Part shown: positions 8,821-18,013 of the stretch, piece by piece | How positions within the stretch are numbered: position 1 is the first letter of the stretch | Layout: the number at the start of each line of letters is the position of its first letter | Source: Thiohalobacter thiocyanaticus | GTDB taxonomy: Bacteria; Pseudomonadota; Gammaproteobacteria; Thiohalobacterales; Thiohalobacteraceae | Assembly (NCBI RefSeq): GCF_002356355.1 | Contig: NZ_AP018052.1 | Location: 682,001 to 746,000, forward strand | DNA: 64,000 nt | Direction of reading: 5' to 3' | Notes under the pieces: model-generated | Told to the model about the DNA's origin: nothing | The model's database searches: none | The model's input: the letters and a program-made list of their open reading frames with translations, nothing else | Position numbers and translations under genes: made by a program

Positions 8821-9498
8821 TTACTGCTTGAGTTTCACCAGCAGGTGGCCTTCCTCGACATGGATGTCCTCCACGCCATCGGCGAAGCGCTTCCAGAACC
8901 CCTGGTCGCCGCCGTATTCCCCGACAAGATCGACATTCTTCAGGTTGCCCAGCCAGGCATTGGGGATCGGTACGCCCATCAGGCTGACTCCCTTGAGCAC
9001 CACCACCGGGCGGCCTTCCCGGTAGGCGAATTCCATGCCGGCGTGCACGCGCAGCGTCTTGCCGCCCAGCACCGGGAAATCCGGTTCCAGTGGCACCAGC
9101 AGTTTGGCGCTGATCAGGTCATCGGACAGGTCGATGGCGAGTTTCTGCGCCAGGTCGGTATTCCTGGCCAGCATGGCGTTGAGTTCCCGCTCGCTGAAGG
9201 CAACCTCGCGGCGGGCGCCTGCCTCGCTGTAGGGTTCGGGCTCCAGCGGCGGGCCGCTGCCGGCATCGGGGCTCGCCTGGGTCTGAACGCCGATGGCGCG
9301 CAGCTTGCGGTCGAGTACCTGTGCCTCGTGGGGTTTGAGTTCCACCGGCCTGAACTCGCTGAGGAACAGGTAGTGGTTGAGCAGCCAGTAGGTCAGGCCG
9401 GCGGTCACGGCGATGGTGACGAGCACGATGAGGGTGACCTGGGGCCAGCGCAGACCGCCCTGCTTCGGGCTGTCGTCGGGGGAGCCGGTATTTTCCAT
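8821..9498 (-). CDS. Single-pass membrane protein, conserved hypothetical
   Basis: 225 residues. A short cytoplasmic N-terminus precedes one membrane helix (~20-43, VTLIVLVTIAVTAGLTYWLL). The periplasmic domain contains SERELNAMLARN, IDLSDDLISAKLLVPLEPD and GVPIPNAWLGNLKNVDLV. The pattern (one helix, then a Ser-Glu-x-Glu-Leu-Asn segment and beta-strands) resembles YpmS/DUF2140-like envelope proteins, but the assignment is weak. AGAGG lies upstream of the ATG. No operon partner. Confidence 0.72.
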   Translation of the reverse strand: MENTGSPDDSPKQGGLRWPQVTLIVLVTIAVTAGLTYWLLNHYLFLSEFRPVELKPHEAQVLDRKLRAIGVQTQASPDAGSGPPLEPEPYSEAGARREVAFSERELNAMLARNTDLAQKLAIDLSDDLISAKLLVPLEPDFPVLGGKTLRVHAGMEFAYREGRPVVVLKGVSLMGVPIPNAWLGNLKNVDLVGEYGGDQGFWKRFADGVEDIHVEEGHLLVKLKQ

Positions 9499-9690
9499 GT
9501 TCGTGCCTCTGTTCTCGGCGGTGGCCAGGATGTCGTGTCTGTCGCCTGCACACCGCTGCCGGTGGTCGCGGGCATGGGCTGAGAGCGGCGCCGGGCTGAT
9601 GCGCTGTGTGAGAGCTGCACAGGTCCCGACTACAGTAGACGAATTCAGGGCGCAGCACCATCGATCGCCTGTGCGTGACGTACCCCTGCG

Positions 9691-10983
9691 TCAGGCCAGA
9701 TACGGCGGATGCCGCTGTGAGTCCAATTGCAGAATTTCCAGGCTCTGCTGCGTTGTCCGGGCTGTACAGATGTCCGCGGCAAGCGCCTCGCAGTCGCTCA
9801 GACTGATGCCGGCGATCGTGTCGGCCAGATGGGGGATGAAGGGCGCATCCACGGAAAAGTTGCGATAGCCCAGCCCCAGGAGCACGGGCAGCACGCCCTG
9901 GATCTGCGCCAGCACACCGCACAGCTGGATCCGCTCCAGCCGCTCGCCGGCGCTGGCGGCGATCTGCCTGAACAGACGGAACAGGACAGGTGCATAGGGA
10001 TCCAGGTAGTGTCGCAGCACGGGCTCATCGCGGTCTGCGGAAAACACGGCCTGCATCAGGTCATTGCAGCCGATGGCGACGAAGTCGGCACTGTCGAGCA
10101 GGTGCGGGATATCCAGTACGGCCGCCAGTGTCTCGGCCATCGCGCCGATGCGGACGCTGTCAGGCAGGCGCCGGCGCGCCATTGTCTGCCAGCATTGCAA
10201 TTCCTCGAGCCTGACAATGAAGGGCAGCAGCAGACGGATGCTGTGTGTGTCCGCCAGTTCGGCCAGCGCGGTGAGCTGATCCCGGATCACCTGCTGGATC
10301 GGGCGGGTATGATAGAGCCGTACGCCCTGCAGTCCCAGCGGCTCGCCCAGCCTTGGGGTCGGCGGCAGCCAGGCCGGCAGCTTGTCTGCGGCCAGGTCCA
10401 GCAGGCGCACCGTGACCGGCAGCGGCGCGGCTGCATCGAGCAGATCGCGAAAGCTGCGGCGGTAGAAGTCCGCGTCCGGGATGGTCCCGTCCTGCGGCGA
10501 CAGGAACTCCGACCGGACCAGCCCGATCCCGCTGGCGCCAGCCGCGGCCGCCTGCCTGGCGGCAGCAGCCGACCGGACGCTGGCCAGCAGCCTGACCCTT
10601 GTGCCATCCACTGTGTTCAGCCGGGCTCCCGGCCGCCGCTGCCGCGGTGAAGGTGCATGCCGGGCGGGGATCCCGGCATTGATGCCGATCTCCCCGGTCA
10701 TGCCATCGATCCCGACCGGCATTCCGGTCTGCAGCGCCTGCGCCTGACCTGCCTCGATCAGGACGGTGGGGATGCCCAGTCCCAGCAGGGTGATCATGGC
10801 GTGCGAGAACGGGGTGGGTTCAACAATCAGAAAGCCGGCCGGCAGGCCGGTGATATGCCGGATATCGCCGGGGGTGATCAGTGCAATGTGCTGCCCGGTG
10901 AGGCTGTCCGGCCTGGTGTGCAGCCGGCCTGCCGCCCTGCCGGGAAAATAGGGCATGCCATGGATGATCGGTTCGGACGGCAT
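9691..10983 (-). CDS. PEP-utilizing enzyme, PTS Enzyme I-like without the HPr-binding domain
   Basis: 430 residues against ~575 for Enzyme I. The swivelling domain (~1-100) carries the phospho-histidine motif TPFSHAMITL (His61) but lacks the inserted helical HPr-binding subdomain. The TIM-barrel PEP-binding domain is well kept: GLVRSEFL (Arg157), VRLLDLAADK, MAETLAA (metal Glu), IGCNDLMQAVFSADRDE (metal Asn-Asp) and a Cys in QLCGVLAQ matching the Enzyme I proton donor. PEP hydrolysis or autophosphorylation therefore looks intact, while the acceptor is unknown. No HPr, PtsN or pyruvate/phosphate dikinase gene is nearby. The start lacks a strong ribosome binding site. Confidence 0.82.
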   Translation of the reverse strand: MPSEPIIHGMPYFPGRAAGRLHTRPDSLTGQHIALITPGDIRHITGLPAGFLIVEPTPFSHAMITLLGLGIPTVLIEAGQAQALQTGMPVGIDGMTGEIGINAGIPARHAPSPRQRRPGARLNTVDGTRVRLLASVRSAAAARQAAAAGASGIGLVRSEFLSPQDGTIPDADFYRRSFRDLLDAAAPLPVTVRLLDLAADKLPAWLPPTPRLGEPLGLQGVRLYHTRPIQQVIRDQLTALAELADTHSIRLLLPFIVRLEELQCWQTMARRRLPDSVRIGAMAETLAAVLDIPHLLDSADFVAIGCNDLMQAVFSADRDEPVLRHYLDPYAPVLFRLFRQIAASAGERLERIQLCGVLAQIQGVLPVLLGLGYRNFSVDAPFIPHLADTIAGISLSDCEALAADICTARTTQQSLEILQLDSQRHPPYLA

Positions 10984-11109
10984 TGGTCAGCATCCGGGGC
11001 TGGTGCAACACCCTGAAGGTTAGCACCGATCCCTGACCGGGCCAGCGCGGCAATCACGCTCGGATGCGTCTGTGGCGGGGGATCGCCGCGCTGCGTGTAT
11101 GCCGGAGGT

Positions 11110-11694
11110 TCAGCCCTGGAAGTTGCCGGCGACGAAATCCCAGTTCACGACATTCCAGAACGCCTCGATGTATTTCGGGCGGGCGTTGCGGTAATCGATG
11201 TAGTAGGCGTGCTCCCAGACATCCAGGGTCAGCAGCGGTGTCACCCCTTCCGTCAGCGGGCAGCCGGCGTTGCTGGTGTTCATGATGTCGACGGAGCCGT
11301 CGGACTTCTGCACCAGCCAGGTCCAGCCGGAACCGAAATTGGTGGCGCCGGAAGTGGAGAATTTCTCCTTGAAGTCAGCGAAGGAGCCGAACGCCGCCTT
11401 GATCGCATCGGCCAGCGCCCCGGCGGGCTCGCCGCCGCCGTTGGGGCTCATGCAGTTCCAGTAGAAGGTGTGATTCCACACCTGCGCGGCATTGTTGAAC
11501 AGGCCGCCGGCCGGTGCGGATCTGATGATGTCCTCGAGGGCCTTGTCCGCGTACTCGGTGCCTTCGATCAGCTTGTTGAGATTGGCGACGTAGGTGGCGT
11601 GGTGCTTGCCGTGATGGTACTCCAGCGTTTCGGCGGAGATGTGCGGTTCCAGTGCGTTTCCGGGATAGGGCAGATCCGGCAGGGTGTGAGTCAT
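11110..11694 (-). CDS. sodB: Superoxide dismutase [Fe]
   Basis: 194 residues from the ATG at 11694 with AGGAG upstream. This is a cytoplasmic enzyme that converts superoxide to hydrogen peroxide and oxygen. Metal ligands match FeSOD: His27 (EYHHGKHH), His75 (AAQVWNHTFYWN), Asp158 and His162 (DVWEHAYYIDY). The Gln in AAQVWNH is the iron-type position. Length and order are typical of SodB. It lies 73 bp after the DUF2959 lipoprotein gene on the same strand and may share its transcript. Confidence 0.96.
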   Translation of the reverse strand: MTHTLPDLPYPGNALEPHISAETLEYHHGKHHATYVANLNKLIEGTEYADKALEDIIRSAPAGGLFNNAAQVWNHTFYWNCMSPNGGGEPAGALADAIKAAFGSFADFKEKFSTSGATNFGSGWTWLVQKSDGSVDIMNTSNAGCPLTEGVTPLLTLDVWEHAYYIDYRNARPKYIEAFWNVVNWDFVAGNFQG

Positions 11695-11767
11695 GTGAAT
11701 CTCCTGTTGGTGTGTATGCGGTGATCGTGTCGGTATAAAGCGATGGCAGGCGGACCGGATGGAAGGA

Positions 11768-12433
11768 TCAGTCCGCGGACATCCGCTGGATGAATGCATC
11801 CGCCTCGGCAATGGAGGCGTTCATCTCGGCCACCAGCGCCGCGATGTCGGACTCGACCTCGGCCCGGTCCGCGCGCAGGGCGCTGATCGCCTGGGCGTTG
11901 AGATTGTGCTTGAGGAACAGGACGCGGTCGCGGAAGGCGTTCAGTACCGGCTCGATCCGGCGTTCGGCCCGGCGCATCCTGTCGATCAGCAGGTCATAGC
12001 GGCGGCGGGTGTCGGCCAGCTGCCGCTCGCTGGCGCGGCGCAGGTCCCGGCTGGTGTACTGTTCCAGTTCATGTTCCCATTCCGCGAACAGATCCCGGGC
12101 CACGCGCTCGACATCGCGGATCCGGTCGCTTACCTTTTCGGCCTGCGACTCGCTGGCGTCATACTCTGATTTCAGTCTGCGGTACCGGTCCTCGAGTTCG
12201 CCGCCCCGGAAATCGGTCACGGCGATGAACTGCTCGAGGGCGTTCTCGAACTGCTGCTTCGCCTCCTGCTGCGCCCCGCGGGCGTCCTCCACGCGGTCGA
12301 CCAGGAGGTCGCGCTTCTCGAACCCGAGTTTCTCCATCGCGCCGTAGTAGGCCGTCTGGCAGCCGGCCAGTGTCAGGGCCGCCAGCATTGCCAGCGCGGC
12401 CGGGGCGGTGCCTGTCGGGGCGGATTTCATCAT
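11768..12433 (-). CDS. DUF2959 family lipoprotein
   Basis: 221 residues from tandem ATG codons at 12433/12430. It has a lipoprotein signal (ALAMLAALTLAGC). The mature protein is almost entirely helical and charged, with long coiled coils (residues ~45-215). The opening YYGAMEKLGFEKRDLLVDRVEDAR is the DUF2959 (PF11172) signature. An envelope location is inferred; the family has no firm function. Neighbouring SodB follows on the same strand. Confidence 0.88.
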   Translation of the reverse strand: MMKSAPTGTAPAALAMLAALTLAGCQTAYYGAMEKLGFEKRDLLVDRVEDARGAQQEAKQQFENALEQFIAVTDFRGGELEDRYRRLKSEYDASESQAEKVSDRIRDVERVARDLFAEWEHELEQYTSRDLRRASERQLADTRRRYDLLIDRMRRAERRIEPVLNAFRDRVLFLKHNLNAQAISALRADRAEVESDIAALVAEMNASIAEADAFIQRMSAD

Positions 12434-12532
12434 CTCGTTCGTCCCTGGACTGAAGCGGAAACAGCCGTGTTCAACGGAGTGCTGCACAGATCATATCAAT
12501 CAGAACGTAAGCTGTACCAGCGGCGGCCGGTC

Positions 12533-13228
12533 TCAGGCGCTTTCCGTCTCGTCCTGCCGGTAGCGGGTCAACACCTGGCCGACCAGTTTGCGGCCGCGGG
12601 TAAAGAACAGTAGCAGCACCACTGCAGTATAGATCAGTGCCCAGAGCCACTGGCTGAACAGATCGGCCGGCTGCCACCAGGCCGCCAGCAGCGCCAGCGC
12701 GCCGAAGGCCAGCAGGAAGGACAGATGCGACAGCTGACCCTGGATTCTCGAGCCCGCCACCAGGTGCCAGATGAAGGTGGTGCCGTGCCAGGCCGCGGCC
12801 AGCAGTGCCAGCAGCACGAAATGCACGGTCTGGAAGCTGAAGGGCTGCAGGGTTTCGGCTTCCCCGAGATCGGAAATGTCGGTCACCAGCAGCACGCCAT
12901 ACATCCAGCCCTGCTCCCCCAGCATGGTCAGGTCGATCAGGAACAGGATGATGATGCGGCTGGGCGAGTGGCAGCTGGCCGCCCAGCCGGTATCCGTGCC
13001 GGCCTCCATGTCCGCCACATAGCCCAGCAGGGAATAGCAGGTGAAGCTGACGGTGGACAGCAGCAGCACCAGGCGCAGCCAGAAGGCCCCCGAGTACAGC
13101 AGGGAGTTGTCGGTGATGACCGCATTGACGTAGCCCAGCGATACGCTGATCAGGCCCAGCGATACCACCACCTGGGTCAGGTCGCTGATGATGGGTGCCA
13201 GCCGCGCTTCATAGAATCCTGTTTTCAT
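12533..13228 (-). CDS. Polytopic inner-membrane protein, unknown
   Basis: 231 residues with about six hydrophobic segments (for example VVVSLGLISVSLGYV, LRLVLLLSTVSFTCYSLL, IIILFLIDLTML, VHFVLLALLAAAW, FLLAFGALALLAAWW, ALIYTAVVLLLFF) and a short charged C-terminus. No catalytic motif is recognised. Its ATG overlaps the stop of the upstream MFS gene by 4 bases (ATGA), so the two are translationally coupled and probably work together. Confidence 0.82.
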   Translation of the reverse strand: MKTGFYEARLAPIISDLTQVVVSLGLISVSLGYVNAVITDNSLLYSGAFWLRLVLLLSTVSFTCYSLLGYVADMEAGTDTGWAASCHSPSRIIILFLIDLTMLGEQGWMYGVLLVTDISDLGEAETLQPFSFQTVHFVLLALLAAAWHGTTFIWHLVAGSRIQGQLSHLSFLLAFGALALLAAWWQPADLFSQWLWALIYTAVVLLLFFTRGRKLVGQVLTRYRQDETESA

Positions 13229-14406
13229 GAGTCCTGCTCCCGTAATCCCCACAGACTGCACAGCAGCGCCAGTGCCGCACTGACGCTGCTCACCAGTGCG
13301 ATGATGGTGTAGTCGTCCGCGCTCGCCATCCAGCCCACCAGCATCGGGCCTGCCGCCAGGCCGGCCCCCTGGCTGGCCGGCACCAGCGCCAGCTGTCCCG
13401 CGACCGGGCCGCGCCGTCCCAGCGCGGCGATCTGATAGGGCACGACCAGGTTCCAGCCGATCATGAGCAGCATGCCGCCGGCGAACAGCCACAGCAGGCC
13501 GTCCACCAGCCCCGCCAGCGTGCCGCCCGCCGCCAGCCCGATGGTGCCGAGCCAGAACGGCAGCCGGTAACCCAGCGTCTGCCCGCCCAATACGGCGATT
13601 CCGGTGCCCAGCATGCCGCTGGCCATGATGGCGCTCATCACCCAGCCACCGCTGCTGAAGTCCAGCCCCAGCTGGCCGCCGCGCTGCTGCAGAAAGGCCC
13701 AGGCGCCGCCCACGCCCATGTGAAACAGGCCCATGGCCGCCAGCAGCAGCACCGCACTCAGCCCCAGTCGGCCGTGAACGCCGGTGCCGGATGCTTCATC
13801 CCCGGCCTGATAGCCGCTATGCAGGACGAAGGGTAGTGCCAGCAGGGTCAGCAGGCCCAGCCCGACGAAACTGGTCATCACCCCGAGCAGGCCGATCTGG
13901 CTGGCCAGCTGTCCCTGGAGGGTCAGCAGCAGCGCTCCCAGCAGCATCTGGGCCGCCATGTAGAAGGCATAGACCCGGCTGGCCTGGGCCGCGCCCCCCA
14001 GCAGCGCCGTGGCCACGATGAGCAGCGCCCCCTCACCGAGCAGCGCCGTGAGAAAGCGTACGGGGAACAGCCAGCCGACCGGCACAAAGGGGGTGAGTGC
14101 ATTGCCGGCGATGAAGGCCAGGATGCCGACCAGGGCCAGCTGGGCCGGTCGGGTATGGCGCAGCCACCAGATGGAACTGGCCGAGGCCAGGGTGACCCCC
14201 AGCACTTCCGCCATCGCGAACAGGCCCAGCTGGCGGTTGCTCAGGCCGAAGTCCCCGGCCGCGCTGCTGAGCACCATGGGCAGGGTCAACTCCACCGAGC
14301 GCCCGGTCAGTCCCAGGGCGATGGCGGCGAGCAGCAGGGGCGTCAGAAACCTCAGCCGGACTGAAATGGCGTGCCTCCGGTATCGGGCGTGCAGGAAGCG
14401 CGGCAT
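13225..14406 (-). CDS. MFS transporter
   Basis: 393 residues from the ATG at 14406; an earlier ATG at 14499 would add a basic, non-membrane extension. Twelve hydrophobic segments are readable. An MFS-like loop sits between helices 2 and 3 (WWLRHTRPAQLALVG), and LGTIGLAAGGTLAGLVDGLLWLFAGG occurs in the second half. The substrate is unknown. It forms a two-gene operon with the downstream membrane protein through an ATGA overlap. Confidence 0.85.
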   Translation of the reverse strand: MPRFLHARYRRHAISVRLRFLTPLLLAAIALGLTGRSVELTLPMVLSSAAGDFGLSNRQLGLFAMAEVLGVTLASASSIWWLRHTRPAQLALVGILAFIAGNALTPFVPVGWLFPVRFLTALLGEGALLIVATALLGGAAQASRVYAFYMAAQMLLGALLLTLQGQLASQIGLLGVMTSFVGLGLLTLLALPFVLHSGYQAGDEASGTGVHGRLGLSAVLLLAAMGLFHMGVGGAWAFLQQRGGQLGLDFSSGGWVMSAIMASGMLGTGIAVLGGQTLGYRLPFWLGTIGLAAGGTLAGLVDGLLWLFAGGMLLMIGWNLVVPYQIAALGRRGPVAGQLALVPASQGAGLAAGPMLVGWMASADDYTIIALVSSVSAALALLCSLWGLREQDS

Positions 14407-14547
14407 TATAGCCGCTGGCCGCAGATGAGGCGATCCATCCGACAGCCGCGCATACCGCCTGGCAGCGAAGGCGCGAGACAATGAATGAGAGGGCGACAAC
14501 AGGCACGGGTATCCGCGCCTGTTGTCGCTGTCCCCTTTGTGGAAGGT

Positions 14548-15156
14548 CTAGCGGCTTTCCTCCACCATGTACTGCACGGCTGCTTTCACTTCCTCGTCGC
14601 TGAGGCTGGTGAAGCCGCCCTTGGGTGGCATGTAGCCGCTTTCGCCCTGGTAGCCCTCGATGGCGTGGGTATAGAGGACGTCCATGCCCTGTTCGATCCG
14701 CGGCGCCCAGTTCGCGCTATCCCCGAGCTTGGGCGCACCGGCCACGCCGGCGCCGTGGCAGGCGAAACAGTTGGCCTTGTAGACGGACTCGCCGGCGGCG
14801 GGATCGCTGTCCTGGCCGGCCGCTGCGGCGGCGGTCTCGCTGGCCGTCTCGCCGGCTTCGGCGAGCTTATCCCCGGCGTCCTCGAGCGCCTCGGCACCGG
14901 TGTCCATGGCGGCCTGCCCCGTTTCCTGCGCGGATTCAATCATGTCGCTGCCCGTCTCGGCCGCGCTGTCGGCGGCTTCGTCCACGGCTCTGGCAGTCGA
15001 TTCCGCCATCTCCTGCGCCGATTGCGCGCCTTCATCGGCCAGGGTGGCGGCCCTGTCCGTCAGGGTTTCGCCTGCTTCCTGCGCGCTCTCGTCCTGCTTG
15101 CCGCACGCCGTCAGGGTAATGGCGAGTATTGCCACAGCCAGGGGTTTCAGGTCCAT
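14548..15156 (-). CDS. Cytochrome c5-like lipoprotein with long helical spacer
   Basis: 202 residues. It has a lipobox (LAITLTAC, Cys18), then about 90 residues of Ala/Glu/Asp/Gly-rich repeats ([23 protein letters not shown]) that should form an extended helix or coiled coil. A class-I cytochrome c domain follows, with CFACH (Cys130, Cys133, His134) and axial Met176 in GYMPPKGG. The layout suggests an electron carrier tethered to the outer membrane on a stalk. The cytochrome family (COG3245-type) shuttles electrons in respiration; the partner is unknown. GAGGAG precedes the ATG. It is divergent from the HerA-like ATPase gene. Confidence 0.92.
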   Translation of the reverse strand: MDLKPLAVAILAITLTACGKQDESAQEAGETLTDRAATLADEGAQSAQEMAESTARAVDEAADSAAETGSDMIESAQETGQAAMDTGAEALEDAGDKLAEAGETASETAAAAAGQDSDPAAGESVYKANCFACHGAGVAGAPKLGDSANWAPRIEQGMDVLYTHAIEGYQGESGYMPPKGGFTSLSDEEVKAAVQYMVEESR

Positions 15157-15324
15157 GTCGTTGTCTCCTCTTGTTGTATGGGTTCGCTGAATATGGCACA
15201 GGATCCCGGCTTCCGCGAGGCGGGTGCCGCCGTCGGTGACGGCCCGGTGCGATGTCCTGACACCGGATGCGCATCGGTGTCGCAGTCGGTGCTAACATCC
15301 CATATGACAGCAGGGGAGGGTGGC

Positions 15325-16782
15325 ATGGAGCAGGATCGTATCTTCATCGGCGGCGGCGAGCGCGACGTGCATCTGCTGCTGAAAATGGCCAACCGACACG
15401 GCCTCGTTGCCGGGGCCACGGGCACGGGCAAGACCGTGACCCTGCGCATCCTGGCCGAGGGTTTCTCGGCCTGCGGGGTGCCGGTGTTCCTGGCCGACGT
15501 CAAGGGCGATCTGGCGGGCATCAGCCAGCCGGGCGAGATCATTCCCCCCTTTGCCAGCCGGGCCGCCGCCATCGGCCTGCAGGACTATGCGCCGGCGGCC
15601 TTCCCGGTGCAGTTCTGGGACCTGTACGGCCGCCAGGGCCATCCGCTGCGCACCACCGTCTCCGAGATGGGGCCGCTGCTGCTGTCACGCCTGCTGGAGC
15701 TCAACGATACCCAGGAGGGCGTGCTCAACATCGCCTTCCGGGTCGCCGACGAACAGGGGCTGCTGCTGCTGGACCTGAAGGACCTGCGCGCCCTGCTGAA
15801 CTTCGTCGGCGAGCAGGCGAAGGAACTCACCCTCGAGTACGGTCATGTCAGCCCCAACTCCGTGGGCGCGATCCAGCGTCGGCTGCTGGTGCTGGAGCAG
15901 CAGGGTGTCGAGCAGTTCTTCGGTGAGCCGGCGCTGGAGTTGGCGGATCTGATGACCCGCGACGACCGGGGGCGCGGCATGATCAACATCCTGGCCGCCG
16001 ACCGGTTGATGGCCAATCCCCGCCTGTATTCCACCCTGCTGCTGTGGCTGCTGGCGGAACTGTTCGAGGAGCTGCCCGAGGTGGGGGATCCCGACCGGCC
16101 CCGGCTGGTGTTTTTCTTCGACGAGGCGCATCTGCTGTTCGACACCGCACCGAAGGCGCTGTTGGACAAGATCGAACAGGTGGTGCGCCTGATCCGCTCC
16201 AAGGGTGTGGGGATCTACTTCGTGACCCAGAGCCCGGGCGATATCCCCGACGATGTGCTGGGCCAGCTGGGCAACCGCATCCAGCACGCCCTGCGTGCCT
16301 TCACGCCGCGCGACCGCAAGCGGGTGACGACCGCGGCGGAGACCTTCCGCCCCAATCCGGCCTTCGATGCCGCGGCCGTCATCACCGAACTGGGCGTCGG
16401 CGAGGCGCTGGTCTCCACCCTCGATCGCAAGGGCATCCCGGAGCCGGTGGAACGCACCCTGATCCGCCCGCCGGCCTCGCGTCTCGGTACCCTGGATGAG
16501 GCCCTGCGTCGGGGTGTGGTCGCGTCAAGCTCCCTGCGCGGCAAGTATGATCAGATGGTGGATCGTGACTCCGCCTACGAGCATCTGCGCCGACAGGCGG
16601 CGCGCGCCGCGGCCGCGCAGGCGGAACAGCACGGCCAGGCCCCGGCGGCCGCGCGCGGGCGGCGCAGCAGTTCACGTCAGTCAGTGGGCGAGGCGCTGAC
16701 CAAAAGCGTCGCCCGCAGCATGGGCAGTCAGCTTGGGCGCAGTCTGATGCGCGGCCTGCTCGGGGCCCTGTTCCGGCGCTGA
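15325..16782 (+). CDS. HerA-like P-loop ATPase, DUF853 (YjgR) family
   Basis: 485 residues from the ATG at 15325 (GGGGAGGG upstream; ATG 15304 is an alternative). Walker A is [11 protein letters not shown] and Walker [13 protein letters not shown], with [22 protein letters not shown] and [10 protein letters not shown] as in the DUF853/YjgR family of HerA-FtsK ATPases. The C-terminus is Ala/Arg-rich and ends with a hydrophobic-basic helix ([13 protein letters not shown]). A DNA-translocase-like role is inferred from fold; the physiological role of the family is not settled. It is monocistronic. Confidence 0.93.
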   Translation: MEQDRIFIGGGERDVHLLLKMANRHGLVAGATGTGKTVTLRILAEGFSACGVPVFLADVKGDLAGISQPGEIIPPFASRAAAIGLQDYAPAAFPVQFWDLYGRQGHPLRTTVSEMGPLLLSRLLELNDTQEGVLNIAFRVADEQGLLLLDLKDLRALLNFVGEQAKELTLEYGHVSPNSVGAIQRRLLVLEQQGVEQFFGEPALELADLMTRDDRGRGMINILAADRLMANPRLYSTLLLWLLAELFEELPEVGDPDRPRLVFFFDEAHLLFDTAPKALLDKIEQVVRLIRSKGVGIYFVTQSPGDIPDDVLGQLGNRIQHALRAFTPRDRKRVTTAAETFRPNPAFDAAAVITELGVGEALVSTLDRKGIPEPVERTLIRPPASRLGTLDEALRRGVVASSSLRGKYDQMVDRDSAYEHLRRQAARAAAAQAEQHGQAPAAARGRRSSSRQSVGEALTKSVARSMGSQLGRSLMRGLLGALFRR

Positions 16783-16791
16783 GTCCAGGCC

Positions 16792-16821
16792 GGGGGATCG
16801 GTGATCGCCCACCGACCCCCC
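16792..16821. terminator. Convergent-gene hairpin, possible bidirectional terminator
   Basis: The inverted repeat GGGGGATCGGTG / CACCGACCCCC (one bulged base) sits between the ends of the convergent DUF853 and VPLPA-CTERM genes. It has no T tract, so intrinsic termination is uncertain. Confidence 0.45.
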
Positions 16822-16832
16822 TCCGGGCCGGA

Positions 16833-17474
16833 TCAGTTGCCGCGTGTGCGTCTGCGCCCGATGCCCGTCAGCAGCACGCATCCCGTGGCCAGCAGCCAGA
16901 CGGCGGGCGGCAGCGGGACGGGACTGAAGGCGAGCGTGTCGAGGTTCGCCAGCAGTTCGTTCTGCCCCGAGGCGGCGTTGCGGATCACGAACAGCGGGTT
17001 CATCGTCTGCAGCACCGACACGTCCGGGATGCCCTCACCCGAGAATGAGGCGGTCGAGCCGCTCCAATCGATGCGCGATTCATAGTCGCCGTCGGTGCCG
17101 GCGAGCTGGAAGGTATCGAAGCCGGGCAGCACGGCGCCGTTATCGCCGGTCTGCGTCAGGAGGCTGGTGCCATCGAGCGTGCCGAAGCCATCGATCAGGA
17201 CGGAGAAGCCGTACGGGGCCCCGGAGAAGCTGTACAACCCGATGGACGGATTGGCGCTGAGATCGGTGCCGGGAACGGAATCGTAGGTGAAGGTGCCCGT
17301 AACATTGCCGGTGACCGCGGTGAAGTCACCGCTGGCACTGGACACCGTTCCGGTGAAGTTCACGGTTACGGAAGCGGCGCCGGCTGCCGGGACCTGGCCA
17401 AGAAGGCCCAGGGCGAGCGCTGCAGCGGCGAAGACGGAAGAACGACGAACATGGGGGATGTGGTTCAGGTTCAT
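16833..17474 (-). CDS. VPLPA/PEP-CTERM-type sorted exported protein
   Basis: 213 residues with a signal peptide (SVFAAAALALGLLGQVPAAGAA) and a C-terminal tripartite sorting signal: VPLPPAVWLLATG, a hydrophobic helix, then GRRRTRGN. This is the VPLPA-type relative of PEP-CTERM and a predicted exosortase substrate. The body is Ser/Thr/Gly-rich beta structure (NFTGTVSSASGDF, GTFTYDSVPGTDL) without a catalytic motif. AAGGAG lies 6 bases before the ATG. About 40 bases upstream a perfect -24 element (TGGCACG, 17523 to 17517) is followed by a poor -12 element (CTACC), so sigma-54 control is only suggested. Confidence 0.87.
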   Translation of the reverse strand: MNLNHIPHVRRSSVFAAAALALGLLGQVPAAGAASVTVNFTGTVSSASGDFTAVTGNVTGTFTYDSVPGTDLSANPSIGLYSFSGAPYGFSVLIDGFGTLDGTSLLTQTGDNGAVLPGFDTFQLAGTDGDYESRIDWSGSTASFSGEGIPDVSVLQTMNPLFVIRNAASGQNELLANLDTLAFSPVPLPPAVWLLATGCVLLTGIGRRRTRGN

Positions 17475-17707
17475 GGCGATCTCCTTGAACTGATGGGCGC
17501 GCGGCGAGGTAGCGGCCGTGCCAGGCGTTATGTCGGGAGGGGGAGTGGCCCGTACCGTGTGCGGCAGGGGTCGGCTTGAAGTATAGGCAGGGGTGAGGGG
17601 GCTGCCATGTCGTGCCGGCATCGACTGCGGCAGCGGTGTGCAAGGCGTTTGTATACGGAGGGTTGTTGCTCTGGCCGGCGGCGGGCGTCGCGGCCTTGTC
17701 GGAGTGG

Positions 17708-17726
17708 CTCTCCCCGCGGGGGAGAG
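17708..17726. terminator. GC-rich hairpin after a small membrane-protein gene
   Basis: Perfect 8-bp inverted repeat CTCTCCCC / GGGGAGAG with a 3-base loop, about 33 bp past the stop of the 36-residue minus-strand gene. It has no T tract. It could also belong to the CTCTCCC-type dispersed hairpins (compare 41332-41357). Confidence 0.35.
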
Positions 17727-17758
17727 TGATGGAAACGGACGCTGTTGCGCGCCCCGGC

Positions 17759-17869
17759 TCAGGCCGTGATCATCCGCGCCAGCAGGATCAGGCCGACGAA
17801 CAGCCCGAACAGGCCTCCGAAAATCATCCACATGGCGCGCATGCACTTGGCGTCTTCCGGATCTCTCAT
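17759..17869 (-). CDS. 36-residue single-pass membrane protein
   Basis: A short frame: MRDPEDAKCMRAMW, then a continuous hydrophobic helix rich in Gly and Leu, ending ARMITA. The ATG is preceded by GAGGT at 7-9 bases. A charged N-terminus followed by one helix is typical of small inner-membrane proteins. Function unknown. It lies alone between the VPLPA gene and the WD40 lipoprotein gene. Confidence 0.6.
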   Translation of the reverse strand: MRDPEDAKCMRAMWMIFGGLFGLFVGLILLARMITA

Positions 17870-18013
17870 GGTATAACCTCGCTATTAATAAGTTTATTTA
17901 TCAGCTTCCTGGTGGTATCGAAAATAGCTTACTGTTCCACTGAGGTATTTGGCATTAGAGATATCTGATCACTGCATAAGCGGATTCTTGCGTGCCCCGG
18001 GCGGTGTGCGGAT

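Noticed and set aside
14485-15324. Upstream extension of the HerA-like ATPase frame
   Set aside because: It runs antisense through the cytochrome c lipoprotein gene; the ATG at 15325 has a strong ribosome binding site and matches the usual family start.
17508-17523. Third sigma-54 site upstream of the VPLPA-CTERM gene
   Set aside because: The -24 element is perfect (TGGCACG), but the -12 element is CTACC without GC, so it is noted in the gene entry and not called.
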